In this document: piece after piece, positions 56,693 to 64,000 of the stretch
Numbering within the stretch: position 1 is the first letter of the stretch
Layout of the letters: every line of letters starts with the position of its first letter
Assembly (NCBI GenBank): GCA_944548615.1
Contig: OX155957.1
Location: 24,893,031-24,957,030 of the forward strand
Length of the DNA: 64,000 nt
Source: Micropterix aruncella
Lineage: Eukaryota > Arthropoda > Insecta > Lepidoptera > Micropterigidae
Direction: 5' to 3'
Notes under the pieces: generated by a model
What the model saw: the letters and a program-made list of their open reading frames with translations, nothing else
What the model was told of the DNA's origin: nothing
The model's database searches: none
Position numbers and translations under genes: made by a program

Positions 56693-57435
56693 CTAGCTGT
56701 TGCCCGAGGCTTCGCTTCGCGTAAAGTTTCAAAACGATTTGTTAATTTAAGTAGGGTGGCGATTATTTGCCTTTTTAGAAGCTACCTTTAGAAACATCGT
56801 GCAAGACATCCCCCTCAGATGAACGCTACCTACCTCGTGGACGAACGAGTCTTGTTCCTCGCCAGCCGTGCTGCCTTCCGCTGTACGCTGACCTATGTAT
56901 TTCGAGGTGCTTGCGCGCGTCACTAATTTCAAAATATCTCTATAACCATACCACCTAAAAAACTTACAGTAAATGGCTCATTTTATCTCTATTTAACACC
57001 CGTGATAATATATAAAATTATTTTGATAAGGATTCTTATTGTATTGTTAATGTCTTCAACAAACACTACATACACTAATATCTTCAACCAACACTTTCTA
57101 TTTTTTTGAGATATAAAAGCAGTTGAATATATGCTGTCGCCGACATTTTTAAAGATCTCTTTGAGGCCGATATTTTTGTTTAAACATATATCGAACCGTT
57201 TCGTCAGCGCACGCCGATAAAACAACTCACCAGCTCATTTTTCTCCGACGATTTACAAATATCGTGATATTGTATTGAAAACCAATATTTATCGCCATAA
57301 AATATAGCCTATAGCACTCGTCTGTAATGAAGCTCTCCATTAGTGAAAGAATTTTTGAAATCGGATATGTAGTTTCAGAGATTACCCTCTACATACAAAC
57401 TTAGAAACATTACTTCTTTATAATATTAGTATAGA
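56693..57435 (-). mobile_element. Lep1-type Helitron 2 (non-autonomous)
   Basis: On the minus strand it starts A|TCTATACTAATATTATAAAG at 57435 and ends GAAGCGAAGCCTCGGGCAAC then AGCTAG|T at 56693. The 743-bp element faces Helitron 1 tail-to-tail. Confidence 0.85.
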
Positions 57436-57489
57436 TAAACCAGGGCTCCGGAGCTATTTTATACCCAAAAATTAACATTCCAGACCTCA

Positions 57490-57605
57490 ATGCAATATAA
57501 ACAAAGAAACGAAATTTTGCATACGCATTCAATTATAATAGCCATGTCAAGCACACTATGAGATGGCTGCTGCACTCAGGGTTAACTCGGGATAGAAGCT
57601 TGTTT
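57490..57605 (+). repeat. Lone monomer of the 119-bp tandem family
   Basis: GAAATTTTGCATACGCATTC, AATTATAATAGCC and GATGGCTGCTGCACTCAGGG match the units at 17281-17665. Confidence 0.65.
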
Positions 57606-58917
57606 TTAACACGCTTCTATTAGGTCAACCTGTATGTAACTAACTATGTAATGGAATCTAAGGTAACTAATTTAACCATCTTCCAAGGATCGTAGCGTCA
57701 TGAAAATTGGCAGCTGTATGTCGTTCTGATGACAATACAATAATATGGTACTGTCGAACTGATCTGATGATGGAGTTTTCAAGGTCTGATGATGAAGCCC
57801 GGAAGATAGGCACTGGAATTCCATGATGGAATATCGTATCATAGCCGTGTGTATGTGAATATCGTATCATAGCCCAAAAGCGTGTTCTTAGTGTTTTTTA
57901 CACTATTAATTTATTTAAATATGTTTTTACTATTAATTTATTCTCAGTGCACATCGGCCGCGAACGTGGTTCCCGAAGCGCCTGGCTGGGATTCGTGACA
58001 CAATTATTTAGAACGTATTCACGTCTTTTTTACGACTGTGCATTCCGACATAGTCACACCCGACCCCCCCCCCCCCCCCTCCCCCCTCTTTTATATAATA
58101 ACACCCACGAAACTTCTGAATATCCCGTAAGCCACAGCCCGATAATAGAGAGCCAAAACTTAATGGAGAAAGTTCTTCGCCGTTCTTCGTCCGCGCTGAG
58201 AACACTGAGAAAGAAATAATAACAAGAATGTAATTACGAAGGCGTTAGTTTATTAACTCGGGGGCTATTTGTGTAGAAAAAAAGTTGAATTGTCTTATTT
58301 GGAATTCAGCAAATGAACTTTTGTGGCTTTGTTTAGGGTCGGTTTCTGTGACAAGGGATAGGTTAATTACAAGTAACATATTATGTAATGACTATGAGAG
58401 GATCGATGGGAGCGAAGGGGAAGATACGAGTGCACGACAGACTGTATTTTTTTATGAGAAACATTTTTTTAACTAAGAAATGTTTTATATGGCAAGCAAG
58501 GAATTTTAAGAATAGGCCGGACGATCCCCTGTCATTTCAATCTTACTACGTCCATACAAGAAGAAGTATACCTTTATTTCTTAATTTTAATGCTTGAAAA
58601 GGTGACATACAAAATCTACCTAACTAGGCCGAAGTCCGTACCAACTTGACTAAGTTGTAAATTGTGCGCAAACTTGTCAAAGTATGTAACAAAGAAAAGG
58701 AAAATATAATACGTAGGTATCTAACAGCTCTAATAAATAAGCAGTATGTATCGCAAGAATGCTTTTAATCTAGAATAAGGTGTAACGATACCTAAAACTT
58801 CATAATTAAGTGAGACAAAAAATATTTAATATAAATAACCTACAAAAAATAACAATATATTACGTCGCATATTACGATTATTCCAAAAGAGATGTTTTAG
58901 ATTCGGCAAAAAAACAA
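57606..58917. other. Spacer with C run
   Basis: A C16 run at 58064-58079 with a further C6. TCTGATGATGGAGTTTTCAA and similar phrases at 57760-57800 are slightly repetitive. Frames at 57947-58219 and 58388-58597 lack any recognised domain. Confidence 0.3.
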
Positions 58918-58919
58918 AA

Positions 58920-59688
58920 TAGTTTGTCCTACCGTGAGGTGATTACACAGAGGCTTAGGGACAACACAGTCCACAATCCAGCTCCGCCAATATGTCCGTA
59001 AGAAGCTGACGTCTTACCGCGAGGCACTGGAATGCAAAAACAGCGGACCTACCAGACGCCCTTACTACCAGATTTGGTCGAATTTCTCCGACCGCCGGTC
59101 TGATCACGGGTTCGAGGTCGTTTGCGCGGCCTCTATCTGACGTAAGCGGTTATTCGGTTTGAATATATTGCAGACCACGACGCTCTTTGCCCGCCATAGT
59201 CACTTAGGATCGGGTGGCCGACGAGGCGACGGATCGATTCAAGGATTGAAGACGTCGTCAGGTCGACAACTAAGAAATAATCTCACAACCCTCCACTGTC
59301 ACAACCCTCCAATGAGAAACAAACGTTTCCAGACCCCCCCCCCCCCCCCCCACATGGTTATTCACCGGCTGGGGCTTTCTCCGTTTTTTTCGCAAATGCA
59401 AATAGTGCTCCAACCGCCCAACTCCGCCAGAGGTATTCCCCGAATCCGCGATCTTCTGATGCCAACCGCCTCCGACTGCAGGATTACAGTTGTGGCAGAA
59501 GCTCACAGCGTCCCGACAGGGTAAGACCCTCTTCGAGGAGACTACCAGATAGGAGTTGTTGCTTTATGGCAATCACCGATAGTCGGTGCTTTTCTCAGAT
59601 AGGAGTTAAACCGTGAGTTGAGCAGGCCAGATGACAGAAAAAGTTTTCCAACACCACCCAAGCTGCACGTAACCATTAGGAATCCCTC
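58920..59688 (+). repeat. Retroposon family R, copy E
   Basis: Divergent copy with CTCCGCCAATATGTCCGTAA, GACGTCTTACCGCGAGGCAC, TTCGAGGTCGTTTGCGCGG, GGATCGGGTGGCCGACGAGG, and the end CCCAAGCTGCACGTAACCAT. It contains a C18 run at 59334-59351. Frames on both strands are shadows. Confidence 0.6.
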
Positions 59689-60000
59689 TTCATGGACTGG
59701 ACTATAAAAGCATAAAGGTTAATCCGGCGCTGATAACGACTGATTAACTAATTGTCTCGTTATTGCAACCGACCTCACGGTTTTGATGTATGTAAGTAAA
59801 ATAATATAATCGCGTCAACGATAAACATGCATTTTGTACGGTGTCGCCGTTCAGAGTTTCAGACAGACTCATCTGTGAAAAAAACGTAGCCCGCAGCGTT
59901 GTTACTTGCGACAGCTAATATGGAAGGGAGAAAAGGGAAAATATTTTCACACGTCATTTCAGCGAATGGCAGCGGATTTTGTAAGGGGTTTTGTAAACAA
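59689..60000 (+). repeat. Duplicated segment of about 310 bp, copy 1
   Basis: TTCATGGACTGGACTA...GGGAAAATATTTTCACACGT matches 61438-61768 along its length with many substitutions. Non-coding. Confidence 0.6.
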
Positions 60001-60480
60001 CTATTCTGCTTTTCCGAGATATCTAAAAAATCTTTTTTTTTAATAATTGCATTATGAATAGCACCACAAGCATTTTTTTTACCTTAGTGTTTTTGCAGTA
60101 GTTTTCAATCAAAAATCATTGCATCTAGCTAGCTTCACGCACCTCTTATAAACTCTCTCCCCTCCGATTAGAAAGTCCTGGTTTCGAGCTTTTTTAAACA
60201 TATTTTGTATTCTCAAAAACAACTTTTTGTGACTTGTCTCATTGATACGCATGGCGTCACTTAATATTTAAGTTTTATTATTGTCAGTTTTCCTGTTTAG
60301 TATAATTAAACTGCTAATTTCAAATACGGCCAAAAATTTTAAAAATCGCAAGGGATTAAAAAAAGAATTTTAAATATATGCAAAATAATTATTTTATAAA
60401 GTTACATGTAATAATAAATATTATGATATTTTGAGTAATAAAAGGGTAAAATGTTTTATTACTCTTGCGATTAATCGATT
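60001..60480. other. AT-rich spacer
   Basis: No recognised feature. Confidence 0.35.
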
Positions 60481-60489
60481 TTGAAAAAA

Positions 60490-60800
60490 AAGGACCATCG
60501 TACAAATATTTTTGTAGACAGGCCAGTGGGGAGGGTTATAGCTCTTTCTAATTCCTTACCCACAGAAATAGACATCTTTTGTATATCCCTTTGGCAGCTA
60601 AAAAGGCAACTCCCTGCTATCTCATGTTTATCATAATCTGTCTTTTATTTAATATTATATTTTTATGTTTTTTTCTTGTTTAATGATAGCATTAATTTAG
60701 TTGTGTAAGTCATTTATTATGGACTTATACTCTAGATTTAATATTCAAGGGCGAATTGGATTCGTCTGTAATGCTCTTGAATAATATTTGAAACTTATAA
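60490..60800 (+). pseudogene. CR1-like LINE 3' end
   Basis: LFVDRPVGRVIALSNSLPTE then LKRQLPAISCLS and a stop near 60636 resemble the RVxxLWNSLPxxIxxxxS...FKxxL tail of CR1-type RTs. The non-coding end finishes with TAAATAAATAAA at 60797. Confidence 0.5.
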
Positions 60801-61437
60801 ATAAATAAATTACCATTACCTTGCTCCGAGCTTATTGAATATTTTAGGAAAATAATTCGATACTTCAGGACTGACAGAAGTGGTTCTTAAAAAAAGTCTC
60901 ATAAAGTGGTTAATTAGTAAAGGAAGAACGGAAACTGATTGTATCCTCAAGATATTTCAAAAATAGCAACACATTTACACACACATATACATACACACGC
61001 ACACACACTATACACACCCTCCCATCTCTAACAATATTACCTATTATACAATAGTGAATTCAGCTTTTTATTTTTATAAAATATTTTTTTGTATTTGGAT
61101 TTATTTCATAATAATTTTCATGATTATTTAGATTTTTTATTGATTATTTTGTGTATTTTATTTTATATTTTTTTTGTAAATGTACTACAAAAATTTCTTA
61201 CCATCTTTTTTTTTAAACTATTGTTTCTGTTTTTTTTAAATAATATCATAAAATTGGCGTTTTCCCTAGAACAGCCACTGCTTAGTTAGGAGTGGAGCAA
61301 AATCATTGTGTTTAAATAATTCCTATATATTTTTTTCAATAAATAAATTTAATAAAAATACATTTTGGATTTTACCTCCTACCTCCTCTAAACACAGCCA
61401 TGCTGAAGTCAAGATTTCTGCTCCCGATCCAGGTGCC
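60801..61437. other. AT-rich spacer with an (AC)n patch
   Basis: ACACACATATACATACACAC at 60976-61010. The hydrophobic frame at 61089-61289 is an AT-composition artefact. Confidence 0.35.
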
Positions 61438-61768
61438 TCAACAACCTTTTCATGGACTGGACTATTTTAGTAGCAGCTTTAGTTTAGACTAAATCTGCTA
61501 ACGATAGATTAACTAATCGTCTCGTTATCGCAACTGGCCTCACAGCTTAGATGTAAGTATAATAATATAAGTGCGTTAACGATGAACTTGCACTTTTTAT
61601 CCTGTCGTCGTTCAGAATTTCAGACAGCTCGCTGAGCTTAATAACTCATCTGTGAAAAAAAGTAGCCCGCAGCTTTGTTACGTGCGACAGCTATTATGGT
61701 AGGAAGGGAGGAAGAGGGAAAATATTTTCACGCGTTATTTCAGTGAATAACGACGGTTTTTGTGAGGG
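61438..61768 (+). repeat. Duplicated segment of about 310 bp, copy 2
   Basis: Relative of 59689-60000, in the same orientation about 1.75 kb away. Confidence 0.6.
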
Positions 61769-61817
61769 AATTAGTATATGGTATACACATGTATAGCGAT
61801 GCCAAATCAACAGTGGG

Positions 61818-62685
61818 ATATCTTGAAAAAGTGTGTTCAGAGATAAATAAACTTTTATTAGGTTTTCATGCAGTCTTTAAGGCGACATGATACCTGGGAA
61901 AGACCATATCTGAAGAATTTTAGTTTTATGAGTTTTTTGAAAAATATAAGCATTACTTTTAAAAAGTTTCTAAGTAAATCCCTCGACAAGGACCAGTTTA
62001 AAATTTGGACCTAAAAAAGTTGGTCATTGCCTTGGATATTAGTGCTTTAAACTGACTTCGAAAACTTTCAGGCGCGTTTACTTCTACAATGTAAGCGGTG
62101 AGTGTGTTTTATTATAATTTCATTATATTGACTGGTTAATTCTCTAGGGCAGCACTTTTATTTAGGCCCTAAATTAATTACAATTAATTAAAACGTGAGA
62201 GCGCTCTGAGAGTTACGCTAAATATGCTTTGCCATTAACACCCTTGTATAACCACTGCGTAAAGATAGTTATTCTGTGCTAGCGCTGCGATAGAGCATTT
62301 ACTATGCGCGTAGTAGCCGGCACGAGCGGACGTAGAATCTGCGCTTGGCGCTTCGTCACCGCTGGGTTTTAATTGGTCAAACCAAACAAAATTGACCCCG
62401 CCTATTTTTTCGCGTGTACGCCCATTTCGGATATTTTTCTGAGGTCCCATGTCGACTTAAGTATGCAAACAGCACTTGCATTCATTACATCACATATTCA
62501 ATTCTATGTTTTCAATTAGTAACAATATTGATATCTTTTATTATATCTTGAGAAGTGTGTTCTGAGAAAAACAAACTTTTAGATTTTCATGCAGGTTTTA
62601 AATATGCAAATAACAATTGAATTCATTACGTCATAAATTCAATTCTATGTTTTCAATTAGTATAAATGTTGATATCCTTTATTAT
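61818..62685 (+). repeat. 145-bp tandem duplication, first unit split by a MITE
   Basis: Unit 1 is 61818-61880 plus 62461-62541; unit 2 is 62543-62685. Both share AAGTGTGTTC, TTTTCATGCAG, TTAAxTATGCAAA and TCAATTCTATGTTTTCAATT. Confidence 0.75.
61877..62460 (+). mobile_element. TTAA-flanked MITE, copy 3 (full length)
   Basis: 576 bp between TTAA at 61877-61880 and 62457-62460, with ends GGCGACATGATACCT and (reverse) GTCGACATGGGACCT. Unit 2 of the surrounding tandem repeat has a single TTAA at the matching place and so serves as an empty site. Confidence 0.9.
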
Positions 62686-62744
62686 ATGAAATCTAAGACT
62701 ATCTGTCTATATTGTTTAATATTATAAAAAGGTTAAAATCAAAT

Positions 62745-62885
62745 TTACTGCGTGAATTTTGTATCACCCGTGTATTGTTTCGGCGATGTTGTAACCGCCT
62801 TTGTCCATGGTAGACGAGGTAGTGGATCATTCTACCCTGGTCAACGTAGGGTGCTACGAAATTCACACGGTAAATTCGTTTTTAT
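62745..62885. repeat. PLE-tail-like inverted repeat
   Basis: The ends TTTACTGCGTGAATTTTGTA and (reverse) TTTACCGTGTGAATTTCGTA are inverted. Between them TTTCGGCGATGTTGTAACCG corresponds to the PLE tail word TTTCGGTGACGTTGCAGCCG. A small Penelope tail pair without coding sequence. Confidence 0.6.
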
Positions 62886-62989
62886 ATCTTTTATTAGAGT
62901 TATATCAATTTATATACGAGTACGGGTCGGGTCGCTGCAGACAATGGCTCTTGCACACTATAGTGAATGATCATTGAGGGGGAGGGGGG

Positions 62990-63085
62990 CGTCAATTTCC
63001 ACGGGCGAACCCGCCACCCCAGGGAGTTATAAAGACGTCAGGCCATTCTGTCTCCCATGGAGGGAACGCAAAGACTTGTCGACAA
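62990..63085 (+). repeat. Retroposon family R, copy F (left part)
   Basis: CACGGGCGAACCCGCCACCC, AGGGAGTTATAAAGACGTCA and TCTCCCATGGAGGGAACGCA are the family opening. The continuation is at 63826. Confidence 0.55.
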
Positions 63086-63825
63086 ATGACAAACTTCAAT
63101 TTATTTTTTTTATCTTATATATTTTTTTAAATTTTATTTTATAAAATAAACCAGTTTGTAGGTATCCCTACTCTTGGCATAGTCAAATTCTTTATACAAG
63201 ATAATATGTTATACCTTAGTATGTGGTATAATTATTTTTTGTACAGATTGACTATTTTTTTAAACGGAAAAAACCGTTATTAAATAAATTTACGATAAAA
63301 ATATTTGGTCCTTTAAAAAACTATTTGAGGTGCTAAAATACCTAAGTAGGTATAGATGAAAAACACAAATAGTCAAAATACAAAAACGAATAGTCAGTTA
63401 TAAAATAGTCAAATCCGAAATACCACAATTATAAGATTACAAATAGAAATGTCTCAATAGAAATAGTCGATACAAATTTTAATTATATAATCCATCTCCG
63501 ATTATCAAAATGATTGGATTTGTAGTCAAGAAAAAAAAAATACATATATTGTATTATAATAAAAGTAATCATGAAAGATTAGGAAATTCAATATTGTCAA
63601 AGTCCCTAATAGAATAAATTGGGTTTTTGATAAGAATATCCTGGGCCTTTTAAAATGAACGTCTCCATGACCCCTGACGCACAATGGAATCTTATTATAA
63701 AAAATGTTTGATTGTTGTGTAGTAACATGGATATTTACAATTATTTAAACGAGGCACAACTTGCCTTTTAGGCGTACAATATTTTTCAAAGACTAGATTG
63801 TGTACAGACATTGATTCAAGCAATC
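63086..63825. other. AT-rich segment splitting copy F
   Basis: About 740 bp between two halves of family R. It includes 63740-63790, shared (reversed) with 31090-31145. It may be an inserted LINE tail. No TSD was identified. Confidence 0.35.
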
Positions 63826-64000
63826 TACAGTCAAACTACGTCAACAACAGCCCGTAAGAGTCTAACGCCTTACCGCGAGTCACTCGGAAGTGCAACCAGC
63901 GCGGTAACCTCGCGCCCTTATCACCAGATTTGATCGGATTTCTCCATCCTCTATGGTCACAGATTTGATGTCTCTTTCGCGGCCTTAACCTGACGTTAGC
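63826..64000 (+). repeat. Retroposon family R, copy F (continuation, runs off the window)
   Basis: CAGCCCGTAAGAGTCTAACG, CCTTACCGCGAGTCACTCGG and TCGCGGCCTTAACCTGACGT follow the family order and reach the right edge. Confidence 0.55.

Noticed and set aside
61089..61289. Hydrophobic 66-codon frame
   Set aside because: Phe/Leu/Ile content follows from AT-rich sequence; no start context or homology.

Overview
The window is a gene-poor, AT-rich, transposon-dense stretch of eukaryotic nuclear DNA. It most probably comes from a butterfly or moth. The reasons are three Lep1-type Helitrons with the A|TC...CTAG|T structure, RTE elements whose 3' ends carry (TGA)n, a BEL/Pao element primed by tRNA-Tyr, Penelope-like elements, Tc1/mariner and hAT copies, and intron-like spacing. 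No bacterial operon, CRISPR array, rRNA or tRNA gene was seen. Most long open frames are parts of mobile elements.

Layout. 1-1.4 kb: ORF1 (PHD finger plus coiled coil) and 5' leader of a non-LTR element running off the left edge. 3.5-4.5 kb: a 587-bp TTAA-flanked MITE next to a decayed secreted gene resembling the cathepsin propeptide (I29) domain. 5.3-6.3 kb: a rearranged Penelope-like element (PLE) tail and a foldback element. 6.5-13 kb: nested SINE-like repeats, a 0.65-kb retroposon family (called R here), and LINE/RTE fragments, one inserted in another with a target-site duplication (TSD). 17.3-17.7 kb: a tandem repeat of about 119 bp. 18.2-19.7 kb: a PLE with inverted ends and a 13-bp TSD, placed about 50 bp from the splice donor of a probable host exon (minus strand). 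21-24.5 kb: retroposon R, an RTE with a 12-bp TSD, an RNase H-bearing LINE and a LINE ORF1. 25.5-26.5 kb: two long (AT)n arrays, the second abutting a truncated MITE. 28-31 kb: an 88-nt miRNA-like hairpin and a 2-kb Helitron with RepHel relics. 31.4-33 kb: the 3' end of a LINE with a restriction-like endonuclease, then retroposon R with a 14-bp TSD. 34.6-40.4 kb: LINE tails, a DD34D mariner and SINE-like copies. 45 kb: a deleted hAT. 46.7-53 kb: possible host secreted-protein exons, one interrupted by a BEL/Pao element whose two 327-bp LTRs look identical. 53.7-55 kb: a Tc1/mariner-type DD41D element spoiled by one stop codon. 55.4-57.4 kb: two inverted Lep1 Helitrons. 58.9-64 kb: further retroposon R, MITE and PLE pieces.

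The genes do not form a pathway. The window's value is as a record of insertions whose order can be read from TSDs, nesting and one paralogous empty site. The only plausible host coding pieces are an exon at 19.5-19.7 kb (perhaps a two-pore-type channel start), a decayed I29-like gene at 4.2-4.5 kb, and weak secreted-protein candidates at 46.7-47.9 kb. All calls were made by eye, without database searches.
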